NCBI GenBank assembly: GCA_008080735.1
Contig: SHMW01000021.1
Span: 1-54,674, forward strand
Length of the DNA stretch: 54,674 bases
From: Promethearchaeota archaeon
GTDB lineage: Archaea; Asgardarchaeota; Lokiarchaeia; Sigyniarchaeales; SOKP01
Direction: 5' to 3'
Below are positions 26,529 through 34,557 of the stretch, in pieces (position 1 is the first letter of the stretch; each line of letters starts with the position of its first letter). The notes beneath the pieces are model-generated. The model was not told where the DNA came from, ran no database searches, and saw only the letters and a list, made by a program, of their open reading frames with translations. The position numbers and the translations under genes were made by a program.

Positions 26529-26900
26529 ATGCCTTTTGACGTGACCTTTAACGAGGATAAGGATAGGCTTTATTATAAGGTCGATGGTTTTGTTTCAAAT
26601 GAAGATGTAGAAGAGATTATGGAAGCTATGGATGAGTTTCTACAAGATCATGAAGGGAAATTTACCGCAGTCATCGACATGAAAGATTTTAAAGTATCAG
26701 AAGATGTTGAAGAAGCAGTAAAATCAATTCAACAAGTAATTAAATCAGGAAAATTACTTGCTGATGCATTTATTGTTGCTCAATCTTCGATTGGAAAAAT
26801 GCAATTCGAACAAATTGAAAAAGACACAGAAGCAAAAACTGAGCGAAGGATCTTTTCCAATCAACCAGATGCCGAAAAATGGCTTGATTCTGTAGCATAA
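26529..26900 (+). CDS. STAS/SpoIIAA-like small protein
   Basis: 123 residues. MPFDVTFNEDKDRLYYKVDGFVSNEDVEEIMEAMDEFL, then KFTAVIDMKDFKVSEDVEEA and a helix KSIQQVIKSG, resembles SpoIIAA-like/STAS proteins in its strand-helix order and in the VIDMKDF strand. The function of these small domains in archaea is unknown; STAS proteins often bind partners or lipids. ATG 26529 is chosen over the GTG at 26517 because the duplicate copy starts at the equivalent Met. It is a tandem duplicate of the interrupted copy 340 bases upstream, and both lie between proA and proB on the other strand. The family call is tentative. Confidence 0.6.
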   Translation: MPFDVTFNEDKDRLYYKVDGFVSNEDVEEIMEAMDEFLQDHEGKFTAVIDMKDFKVSEDVEEAVKSIQQVIKSGKLLADAFIVAQSSIGKMQFEQIEKDTEAKTERRIFSNQPDAEKWLDSVA

Positions 26901-26978
26901 AGCAATTTTGATATGGAAAAAAGCTATTTTTTCAAATTATTTTTTTTTCATTTTTTATGTAATTATTATTTAGAGATT

Positions 26979-27776
26979 CTATTTTTGTGCAATAAAATAA
27001 GTTCCGATTTCTTTTCCCGCTAATATATCTTCTAAGGAAATTCCATCGTAACTAGTAATGATGGCGGGAATTCCAATGTTTATCAATTTTTTGATGGTGT
27101 TTATCTTGCTTTTCATCCCCCCAAATGTGATGCCTCCGTCGATATCTTCTACTATTTTTTCGATTTTATAATTAATTTCTTCCACTGAATAAAGAATTTC
27201 GGCATCCTCATGGATCTTCGGATTCTTATCACACAAACCTTGTACATCTGTTAGCATTATGAGTAAATCGACAAATAATAAGATGGAAACTAACCCAGAT
27301 AGTTTATCATTGTCCCCATAGCTCAGTTCTTCAATGGCAACAGAATCATTTTCATTTATTACGGGTACAATTCCTTTTTCCAATAAAACTTCTAAAGTGT
27401 TCCGTGTGTTTGCCCGTCTGGTTGAATCTTTCATATCATCAGCAGACAATAACACCTGCCCTACATGGAGTCCGTATTTACTAAATTCTTCTTGATATAT
27501 CTTCATTAGATGGATCTGTCCAACCGAGGCTAAAGCTTGGAGTTTTTTATAATCTGTGGGGCGTTTTTTTAGACCTAATTTCGCTAACCCACATCCAATC
27601 GCACCGCTACTCACGATTATAATCTCATATCCTTCTTCTATTAATTCTGCTACTTCCTTTACAAAAGTCTGGATTTTATCGCAATAAATTTCAGCGACTC
27701 CGTCTGTGATCATCTGTGTAGATACTTTCACAACAATTCGCTTGATTTTGGAAGGAAATGTCCTAATTGTTATCAT
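26979..27776 (-). CDS. proB: Glutamate 5-kinase
   Basis: 265 residues. Phosphorylates glutamate with ATP, the first step of proline synthesis. Amino-acid-kinase features: KRIVVKVSTQMI at the start, IIVSSGAIGCGLAKLGL near residue 55, VLLSADDMKDSTRRANTRNTLEVLL, and INENDSVAIEELSYGDNDKLSG. It ends without the C-terminal PUA domain seen in many bacterial enzymes, which fits the short archaeal and plant-type forms. It pairs with proA 1.5 kb away, but the two are separated by the STAS-like duplicates, so they are no longer in one operon. Confidence 0.95.
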   Translation of the reverse strand: MITIRTFPSKIKRIVVKVSTQMITDGVAEIYCDKIQTFVKEVAELIEEGYEIIIVSSGAIGCGLAKLGLKKRPTDYKKLQALASVGQIHLMKIYQEEFSKYGLHVGQVLLSADDMKDSTRRANTRNTLEVLLEKGIVPVINENDSVAIEELSYGDNDKLSGLVSILLFVDLLIMLTDVQGLCDKNPKIHEDAEILYSVEEINYKIEKIVEDIDGGITFGGMKSKINTIKKLINIGIPAIITSYDGISLEDILAGKEIGTYFIAQK

Positions 27777-27898
27777 CCAAAAAGAATTAATTGAAATAGA
27801 TGATTAAAGTAGACCAGCATAAAATTTAGATTTTTAGATTTTTATCACTCTAAAAAATAATAACTAGATAACTTAAATAAGTTCAATATTATGTATTT

Positions 27899-28372
27899 CT
27901 AGGAAATAGCGTTAAAAATCATCGTTATGGCAATTGCAATTACAATTAGGACAATAAGAATTGGAAGCATAAAGAGCAGAAAGTTCCACGAACTTTTAAT
28001 CCAAAATCGATTCCATGATTTAACCCCTTCCTCCCAATCTTTCTTGGTTTTCTCTTGCCAATTCTTAAAATCTGTTTCAATTCTCTTTTTGTTTGCTTCC
28101 CATTGCTCTTTAGATTCAATATGAAGCTTGGTTAGATTGGCATTCCATTCTTGTAATTTGTTATCCCAATTGTGTTTTACATCTAGGAAAAATTTTTCTA
28201 CGTGTTTTTTATTCTCATTCCATTTCTCAATATTCTGCCTAGATTGATCTTCTAACGAGCTTTGAAATGTTTCGAAATTATTTTTCATTGTTTTAACAAA
28301 ATCGTTCCATCCTTTCGCTATTGGACTTTCTCGAGGTGTTTTTTTTTCTTCCTCGTTATTGTTATGACTCAT
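27899..28372 (-). CDS. Tail-anchored helical protein
   Basis: 157 residues. Residues 20-120 are a long amphipathic helix with a Trp about every 11 residues (for example WNENKKHVEKFF, WDNKLQEWNANL, WEANKKRIETDF, WQEKTKKDWEEG), like a lipid-surface helix. The last ~27 residues form one membrane span (FLLFMLPILIVLIVIAIAITMIF), so it is tail-anchored with the helical part in the cytoplasm. No family is recognised. The 11-residue Trp pattern resembles apolipoprotein or synuclein-like surface helices. The gene stands alone upstream of proB. Confidence 0.65.
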   Translation of the reverse strand: MSHNNNEEEKKTPRESPIAKGWNDFVKTMKNNFETFQSSLEDQSRQNIEKWNENKKHVEKFFLDVKHNWDNKLQEWNANLTKLHIESKEQWEANKKRIETDFKNWQEKTKKDWEEGVKSWNRFWIKSSWNFLLFMLPILIVLIVIAIAITMIFNAIS

Positions 28373-28884
28373 CTTATTTAGTTTTAAGTTATTTTTCTAC
28401 GAGTAATATATTAAATTATTATCTTAAATTTTTATATCATTTCTATAAGTATTTAAAATAATGAGCTTTTGGGTAATTTTCGTTGAGTTTTAAATTTTTC
28501 ACGATTATTTTTTTTATTTAATATTTTTAGCGCATGCATCTCTCATCTAATGTGCGCCTCGAGGTTATTAAGTATTTACCCAACAAAATAAATAATTAAC
28601 AAAAATAGATCAAAAAAATCATTATGGCCCTTTATCAATATTTTTTAAAAAGGATTAGAAGTAAAATCCATTATTCATCTAAAAAATAATTGAAATAATG
28701 GGTAATATTTGCTTATTTTGATAGATGATTCTGAACATCTTTCATATGATTAATAAATACTATTGAATGATAATAGTGATTCTTTTAAATCTCCATAACA
28801 GATTAATTACTTCTGAAAATATTAATATAGAATCGTTCAATACAATATTCAAGTTTAACAACAATTTAGAAGTGTGTAAAAATC
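28373..28884. other. Divergent intergenic region, 512 bases
   Basis: Separates the tail-anchored protein gene and the aminotransferase gene. It is AT-rich except around 28530-28557, where GCGCA and TGCGC form a 5-bp stem around a long 18-base loop; this is too weak to call. No gene is seen. Confidence 0.45.
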
Positions 28885-30270
28885 ATGGAATTCACTTTAT
28901 TAGAAAAAACCACGTTATACCAATCATTTTCGGATTTAGGAAAACGTATTTTTCTGCCCGATGGAATCTTTTATTGGTCGGGAAGAGCAAAAAAGGAGGC
29001 TGAACTCATTGGGACAATTGGTTCCGCCTTCTGTTATGATAATGAGATTACTAGTGATGGGGATAATGAATGGGTGCCGTGTTATCTGGAAGAGATAAAA
29101 CAATATGCGAATTTGGGAATAAAAGATATAGTACCGTATGCCTCTATAGGAGGATTAGCTGAATTTCGCTCAATTTGGAAAGATTGGATTCTTAAAAAGT
29201 CTGGTTTTGATGCGGAATCAGAAAAGCAAAAGCTAGACCATCTCAGAACGTATATCTCCAATCCGATCGTCACGGGTGGAGTGACGAATGGAATCTATAT
29301 GGCGTGTTCTATGTTTTTAAATCCCGGGGAGACCATAATTTGTCCAAATAAACGATGGGGCAATTATGACAATATAATTGTAAAAAATATAGGAGCTCAG
29401 ATTAAATCCTTCGACTTTTTTAAAGATCAAAAGATAAATATAGATGGTTTGAAAAAAGCGATAATGCAAGTCAAAGAAAGTCAAGAAAAAATCGTTCTAA
29501 TGCTGAACTTTCCTAATAATCCGACCGGATATGTACCCTCACATGAAGAAGCTCAAAATTTAGTTGAATTACTACGAGAAAGCCAAGCCCAATTGGGCGT
29601 CCCATTTATCGTTATTGTAGATGATGCCTACGAGCCGTATGTATATGAAGAAAAAGGAATGCTGAATACATCATTCTTTTATATGCTCCAAGAACTTCAA
29701 GATCCAATTATTCCAATTAAATTAGATGGGTTAACTAAAGAATTGCTTTTCTATGGGGGTCGAATCGGCTTTGTCACCGTTGGATTAAAACCCAAATGGG
29801 CGAAAAATGATAAAGAGCTTGAACAGCTTAAAGATGAAATTAATAATAAGTTAGAAGGTTTTAATCGAAGCTCTATTTCTAATGCTAACCATTTCTATCA
29901 AAAAGTCGCAATCAAAATGTTCCAAGAGTTTGGAATGGACAAGATTATTCAATCTCGCGATAAAGTGAAAACGGTGCTGAGCGACCGATATAAGAAAATC
30001 AATGCCGAGTTAGCCAAATTAGACTCGCCAGATATTTCAGTCGACCCAAATGCAGGCGGTTTTTTCCTATTCGTGAATTTAAATAAGGATAAAGTAAAAG
30101 CCACAGAATTCGCTGATTACCTTCTCAAAAGATATAAAGTCGGAGTTATTCCGATTGAGAAACCCGCTGAAAATATCAATGGAATCCGAATCGCCTATTG
30201 CTCTATAGATAGTGATAAGATAAATGAATTCATTTCGAGAATTCAGAAAGCCCTTGTTGATGTCTCATAA
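28885..30270 (+). CDS. PLP-dependent aminotransferase, class I/II
   Basis: 461 residues. Class I/II fold: LMLNFPNNPTGYVPS (substrate-binding Asn) near residue 210-225, VDDAYEPY (cofactor Asp and Tyr) near 251, PLP lysine in DGLTKELLFYGGRIGFV near 290, and a C-terminal NGIRIAYCSID block. It transfers an amino group between an amino acid and an oxo acid; the substrate is not clear. The N-terminus, LPDGIFYWSGRAKKEA, and the SIGGLAEFRSIWKDW block are longer than in small archaeal enzymes and recall aspartate/tyrosine aminotransferases. The gene is followed by an inverted repeat and the gelsolin gene. Confidence 0.88.
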   Translation: MEFTLLEKTTLYQSFSDLGKRIFLPDGIFYWSGRAKKEAELIGTIGSAFCYDNEITSDGDNEWVPCYLEEIKQYANLGIKDIVPYASIGGLAEFRSIWKDWILKKSGFDAESEKQKLDHLRTYISNPIVTGGVTNGIYMACSMFLNPGETIICPNKRWGNYDNIIVKNIGAQIKSFDFFKDQKINIDGLKKAIMQVKESQEKIVLMLNFPNNPTGYVPSHEEAQNLVELLRESQAQLGVPFIVIVDDAYEPYVYEEKGMLNTSFFYMLQELQDPIIPIKLDGLTKELLFYGGRIGFVTVGLKPKWAKNDKELEQLKDEINNKLEGFNRSSISNANHFYQKVAIKMFQEFGMDKIIQSRDKVKTVLSDRYKKINAELAKLDSPDISVDPNAGGFFLFVNLNKDKVKATEFADYLLKRYKVGVIPIEKPAENINGIRIAYCSIDSDKINEFISRIQKALVDVS

Positions 30271-30322
30271 TTTAGTTTGATAATGATGTTTTTCACTTAT
30301 TTTTTCTTTTCAAAAACTCTTC

Positions 30323-30345
30323 TATTCAAATGAAAAATTTGAATA
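30323..30345. repeat. Perfect inverted repeat, 9-bp arms
   Basis: TATTCAAAT, then 5 bases, then ATTTGAATA. It lies between the aminotransferase stop and the gelsolin-protein promoter, about 25 bases before a TTATATTTATAA element. It may be an operator, or a weak terminator hairpin for the gene before it. A few such repeats are expected by chance in AT-rich DNA of this length. Confidence 0.35.
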
Positions 30346-30369
30346 ACTCAATATTTTTATAACGGTTTA

Positions 30370-30382
30370 TTTATATTTATAA
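30370..30382 (+). promoter_or_regulatory. Candidate TATA box of the gelsolin-domain gene
   Basis: TTATATTTATAA about 40-50 bases before the ATG at 30420. With a start site 26 bases downstream the leader would include TTGAGGAA, a good ribosome site 8 bases before the ATG. Confidence 0.4.
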
Positions 30383-30419
30383 TAATTATATAAGTAAAAT
30401 TTGTGTTGAGGAATTGAAA

Positions 30420-31448
30420 ATGAAACTCTATTTAGTAGATAAAGGAGAACTAAAAGAAATCAATAAACCAGTGTTTTCAACCGGGGATGTATATCTCTTA
30501 GACAACGACCATACCATATACGTCTGGATTGGCAGTAAATGCAGTGTGGATGAGAAGACCTCGGGAGCGGCTCAAGCTCGCTCACTAGATCAAGAACGGG
30601 GTGGTTCAGCGAAAATTATCACCGTTGATCAAGGACAAGAAGGTGATGAATTTCTCAAATTAATCGCGGAAATGGGGGCGATGAAAATCGTCAATAAAAA
30701 TGTCGCAAAAACGATGTTAAAAGACGTCTATACTGGTGACTATAGTGGATTCACAGAACATAAAAATGTCCTCTATCGTATTAGTTCTGAAGAATTTGAA
30801 GATATAAATACGATGAAAATGGTTCAAGTTCCCTATTCGGAAGATTCACTTGATTCTGAGGATTGTTTTGTCCTCGATTTAGGAACAAAAGTATATATTT
30901 GGCAAGGAAATGCTTGTAATGTAAAAGAAAAAGTCAAATCTGGACAATGGGCCCGAAAGATTGATGCCGATCGTGCAGGGTCGCAAAATGAGGAAATATA
31001 TGAAGAAGGAGACGATGCAAAATTTTTGGAAGCCCTCAGTAAAGGTCCTGACTATAAAGAATCTGATGCAGTACAATTAGAAGCGGAATCGGAACTCGAA
31101 GAAGAAGAACCAGAACAAGAGATCGCTCCCGAATCAAAAGGAATGGTGGGAGAAGCAGAAGAGATCGAAGAGGAAAAGGAAGAAGAAATCTCTATAAAGC
31201 CCGAACAACCAAGGATTAAGGAATCTGTCGCATCGAAAGCGGCTCCAGGAATTCCAGGACGACAAGATGATTCCATCCTCACAATCGAAAAGACAGAAGG
31301 TAGGCGTGTCTGTCCAAATTGCGGTGAAGAAAATAAATCTATGATTCACGAGAGCGTGGACAAAAGTAACATCATTATGGATTACCCAAGGATGTATGGT
31401 AAGAAATATAAGTGCGGTTCTTGTGGAACCGAATGGAGAGAAAAATAA
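30420..31448 (+). CDS. Gelsolin-repeat protein with C-terminal zinc ribbon
   Basis: 342 residues from ATG 30420 (GAGG upstream; a TTG at 30414 is an alternative). Two gelsolin/villin-type repeats: residues about 15-95 with STGDVYLLDNDHTIYVWIGSKC, and about 120-205 with LDSEDCFVLDLGTKVYIWQGNAC. Both have the DxxxIYxWxG strand of the family, and ARSLDQERGG resembles the ARKIDADRAGS that follows repeat 2. An acidic linker (about 210-265) follows. The C-terminus has CPNCGEE, then CGSCGTEW, a zinc ribbon like those of TFIIS/RPA-type proteins. Gelsolins bind, sever or cap actin, often with calcium, and Asgard two-domain gelsolins are known to act on actin. The zinc ribbon adds an unknown partner. 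Confidence 0.85.
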   Translation: MKLYLVDKGELKEINKPVFSTGDVYLLDNDHTIYVWIGSKCSVDEKTSGAAQARSLDQERGGSAKIITVDQGQEGDEFLKLIAEMGAMKIVNKNVAKTMLKDVYTGDYSGFTEHKNVLYRISSEEFEDINTMKMVQVPYSEDSLDSEDCFVLDLGTKVYIWQGNACNVKEKVKSGQWARKIDADRAGSQNEEIYEEGDDAKFLEALSKGPDYKESDAVQLEAESELEEEEPEQEIAPESKGMVGEAEEIEEEKEEEISIKPEQPRIKESVASKAAPGIPGRQDDSILTIEKTEGRRVCPNCGEENKSMIHESVDKSNIIMDYPRMYGKKYKCGSCGTEWREK

Positions 31449-31676
31449 AAATCCCCAAATAAGCTACAATTTTTATTCTTATTTTTTTATGATTCATATC
31501 TTAATAATCTAAATTCAAAAAGGAAGTCAATTTCCTCTTACTCTAGCTATATTGTATAAAAATTTAAAATTCTCTAAATTTCCCTTAATCAGTTTTAGTG
31601 GTAAAATAATTAAAAAGCCAATATTAATATTAGTTCGTTATAAGCTTCTTTTAAAAGAAGGAGAATTTAATTAAGA

Positions 31677-32837
31677 CTATGATTTTATTTTATCCCTTCG
31701 TAGCAACTTAATACGTTTTTTCAGATCTACGATTTCTTGGTCTTTTGCCTCGACTTCCGATTCTAATTTAAGCTTCTCATCCTTGAGAGCTTGTAAATCT
31801 GAGAGAATTTTATCTTCGATTTGCTCAGTTTCTTCCAATTTATTTCGTAGTTCTTTTTGCTCTTCCATTAATTCTTTAATCTTGGAGTCCTTCTCTTGGA
31901 GTCTGTATTGCATATTAGAGTATTCAATTTCAAACTTCCCTGTTAACTCGCCCGATTTTTGCTGCGTTTGTTCTAATTTATCTTCCAGACGATTTATTAT
32001 TTCCTGGTTAGTTAAATTCTTCTGTTTTAGTTTTTCATTTTCCAAAACCAATGTTTCAATACGCTCTTCCTTTTTTTCTAAATCTTTTTTAACCAAGCTA
32101 AATGTTTCGAGCTGTTGTTCTAATTCATTAATTTCTTTTTGAGCATCTGATAGGTCATTCTTAATTTCGAAAATCTCCTTTTCTTTTTGAGTAAGGAGTT
32201 CGTCTTTTTTCTCAACCAAGACCTCTAATTTATCATATTTAGATTTCGGGATGGTGTCCTGTTGGAGATAATTGATTTGTTCATTTAAATCTTTGATTGT
32301 TTCATTTTTCTCCCGAAGTTTTTCGGAAAGGTCGCTTTTTTCCATTTGTCCCGACTTCAATTCGTCTACGGAGTCTTGAAGCTCAGTTATTTCATTTTGA
32401 AGGTTCTGAATTTTAATGGTTTGATCTTGTATGATAGTATCTTTCTGATCTATCCTCTCTTCCAAAGAATTAATTACCTCATCTTTTTCTTTCAGAGTCA
32501 GATTTAATTCCTCTACATCTGCCAGATGAGATTCGTTAACTTGCATATTCTGTTCCAAATCATCCAATTTTTCACGAAGTTCCTCCTTTTGAGTCTTCAA
32601 GGACTCATTTTCCCGTAGTATTGAGTCTTTCTCTTGCCTCATTTCCGCAATTTGTTCGTTAAGTTGTTCATTTTGTTGACGAAACAATGTAATCTGTTCG
32701 ACTAACCCACTCTCTTCGGGCTCTTCTTCAGATTCCTCTTCTTTCTCTTCGACCCATCCCAGAGAGGAGAGTGCATCAACGATAGGTTGATCATCTTCCT
32801 CGGGATTTTCCTTATTTTTATTATTTGGATTATTCAT
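31677..32837 (-). CDS. Long coiled-coil protein
   Basis: 386 residues. After an acidic start (NPEEDDQPIVDALSSLGWVEEKEEE) the protein is one long run of heptads with LREKLDDLEQN, INSLEERIDQKD, IQNLQNEITELQD and KEINELEQQL from about residue 50 to the end. No membrane span, signal peptide or motif. Such rods serve as tethers or cytoskeleton-like structural proteins. It is convergent with the gelsolin gene, 228 bases away. A direct link to actin is possible but not shown. Confidence 0.75.
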   Translation of the reverse strand: MNNPNNKNKENPEEDDQPIVDALSSLGWVEEKEEESEEEPEESGLVEQITLFRQQNEQLNEQIAEMRQEKDSILRENESLKTQKEELREKLDDLEQNMQVNESHLADVEELNLTLKEKDEVINSLEERIDQKDTIIQDQTIKIQNLQNEITELQDSVDELKSGQMEKSDLSEKLREKNETIKDLNEQINYLQQDTIPKSKYDKLEVLVEKKDELLTQKEKEIFEIKNDLSDAQKEINELEQQLETFSLVKKDLEKKEERIETLVLENEKLKQKNLTNQEIINRLEDKLEQTQQKSGELTGKFEIEYSNMQYRLQEKDSKIKELMEEQKELRNKLEETEQIEDKILSDLQALKDEKLKLESEVEAKDQEIVDLKKRIKLLRRDKIKS

Positions 32838-32938
32838 TGCTATACCAATTGGGGATTATTACTATTAAATTCAAGAAATTTTTTCTTGCTCTTAAAGATA
32901 TAGTAACAAGATATTCTAATAATTTTTACTAATAATAT

Positions 32939-33415
32939 TCATTGAATAAAAACGTATTTCCTATCAAGAAAAAATTTCGTCAGATACCCAATAGATAAGG
33001 CAACCGCCATACTGAGTTCTAAAGGAGTGGAGAAAAAGTTAGTAAGCAGAAATTGGATACCAATATTTAAGGCAGTTGTTAGAATTGCAAATCCAAAATA
33101 TTTGAGAAATTCGATTGAAGTTTCCTTCATTTTAAGTTGTTTTTTCTGAAATACAATAAATTTATCTAGGAAATATTTAATAATATAGGTAATTCCCACC
33201 GCTGCAATTGAGCCTACTAATTCTCTCATATTATAAGGAGTTATTGCACAATAAAAGGTATGGAAGAAATCAATTCCGCCAAGGGAGGTACAAATCCAAG
33301 GAGCGATGAGAACTTGATTGAGCTTTTGGATTAAATAATTTAAAATTATCATTAAAAAGGCAAAGAATAGATATAATGTCATTTGCTGTTTAATATTATT
33401 TTCAGAGTTTTCCAT
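32939..33415 (-). CDS. GtrA-family membrane protein
   Basis: 158 residues from ATG 33415, where AGAGGAGC is a strong ribosome site. The longer frame that starts at 33457 would overlap the upstream gene and is rejected. Four spans, with the family block EFLKYFGFAILTTALNIGIQFLLT and SIGYLTKFFLDRKYVF at the end. GtrA proteins help carry lipid-linked sugars across the membrane or form part of surface-glycan systems. It is the last gene after the zinc-ribbon gene (16 bases gap) and EMC3-like genes on the same strand. Confidence 0.85.
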   Translation of the reverse strand: MENSENNIKQQMTLYLFFAFLMIILNYLIQKLNQVLIAPWICTSLGGIDFFHTFYCAITPYNMRELVGSIAAVGITYIIKYFLDKFIVFQKKQLKMKETSIEFLKYFGFAILTTALNIGIQFLLTNFFSTPLELSMAVALSIGYLTKFFLDRKYVFIQ

Positions 33416-33431
33416 TTTTCTCGCTCCTCTG

Positions 33432-33761
33432 TTATAGTTTTGGTAATTTACTCCCACATTTTGTACAATAATTTAAATTGGGCTGGTCTATCAATTCTCC
33501 ACATGTGGGACAATAAAATTTTAACCTGTTCGTTTCTGTTTGGACATCACGAATACTCTCATTCTTTTTTTCTCGTATGCCTTGAGGATAAGTTTCTCCT
33601 TGATCTTCATTTTCTTGAGAGCTTTCATTTCGCCCCCCGCAGGAGAGCGGAAAGACACAAAAAAGAGGAAAGAGGAATATCTCTCCAAATAAAAAGAATA
33701 AAACCACACTCACCAATATAGCGGCAAGAAGGATGATAATATAAACAATATTCCATTTCAT
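33432..33761 (-). CDS. Membrane-anchored zinc-ribbon protein
   Basis: 109 residues. An N-terminal span (NIVYIIILLAAILVSVVLFFLF plus a second short hydrophobic part, IFLFPLFCVF), a polar linker (about 42-80), then a C-terminal zinc ribbon with CPTCGE and CTKCGS at about residues 85-105. The protein is a typical small archaeal membrane zinc-ribbon. Its stop lies 16 bases before the GtrA start, and its start 69 bases after the EMC3-like stop. Confidence 0.7.
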   Translation of the reverse strand: MKWNIVYIIILLAAILVSVVLFFLFGEIFLFPLFCVFPLSCGGRNESSQENEDQGETYPQGIREKKNESIRDVQTETNRLKFYCPTCGELIDQPNLNYCTKCGSKLPKL

Positions 33762-33830
33762 AGTAGTGAATTAGAAAAAATTGCTAAGATTAAAAATATT
33801 GTGCTGAGGTCGTTTTGAAGAAGAAATTGT

Positions 33831-34454
33831 TTATGAATCCAATTTTTCCTTCCAGCTATCTTTCTTTTTAAGGGCATTAGATTCGCCCTCTTGTTCTTTT
33901 CTCTCATCTGGAGAAATAGCTTTGGAATAGTCCATTATTTCGGAGGTTGTGTCTTGGTTTGGAGAGAGCATATTCATCATTTCACCGGTTAAGCCCGGTC
34001 CTTTCGATTCTTTTCCTGTTGCCTTTTGGTACAATTTCTTTCCAACAAAATACGTCAAGGAAATACCTAAAGAGAAGAGTAAATAAATCGCAACCCATCC
34101 AGTTCCGAAAAATAATATCGGGAACGGTAATAACCCTTCATTGTAAGGAGAATAAATTAATCCTAAGACAGCAAAAATACCTAAAAAGAGAATACATCGT
34201 GCGCATAGGGGAATAAATTGTTTTTTCATCATTTCTTTAGTTAATTCCATCGAATCTTGTTGAATTTGTTGCATCATCCGTGCGTCTCCTACAAGCTGAG
34301 CATTTCTCATACGTTCTTGGATATTTTTTGCTTTTTCTTGTATTTTTCGTATTTCTTCTCTATTTAGTCCAAAAATCTTATTGAAGATTAACCCGACCGC
34401 AAACATTCCTAACGTGATAAAAAAGATCTGGAGTATAATTCCGCCGTCTGCCAT
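33831..34454 (-). CDS. EMC3/TMCO1-type (Oxa1 superfamily) membrane insertase
   Basis: 207 residues. One span near residues 7-27, then a cytoplasmic coiled-coil pair (NREEIRKIQEKAKNIQERMRNAQ and MQQIQQDSMELTKEMMKKQF), then two spans near 83-103 and 110-140. This order (span, charged helical hairpin, two spans) is that of the archaeal DUF106/EMC3/TMCO1 branch of the Oxa1/YidC superfamily, which inserts membrane proteins from the ribosome. The C-terminal 40 residues are polar and disordered. It is likely to insert proteins at the cell membrane. Start ATG 34454 fits the topology. Confidence 0.8.
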   Translation of the reverse strand: MADGGIILQIFFITLGMFAVGLIFNKIFGLNREEIRKIQEKAKNIQERMRNAQLVGDARMMQQIQQDSMELTKEMMKKQFIPLCARCILFLGIFAVLGLIYSPYNEGLLPFPILFFGTGWVAIYLLFSLGISLTYFVGKKLYQKATGKESKGPGLTGEMMNMLSPNQDTTSEIMDYSKAISPDERKEQEGESNALKKKDSWKEKLDS

Positions 34455-34557
34455 ATAAGTTCACTATCTAATTAAATTCTGAATTGATAAAAAACCTTGT
34501 TATTATCTTATCTATAGGAAATAATTTAAATCTATGGAGAAATTCCAACAATCACTA

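Noticed and set aside
28530..28557. GCGCA/TGCGC inverted repeat
   Set aside because: Only 5-bp arms with an 18-base loop and no T tract.
33383..33721. Plus-strand frame of 112 codons
   Set aside because: Antisense to the zinc-ribbon protein and GtrA, both of which have clear motifs and ribosome sites.
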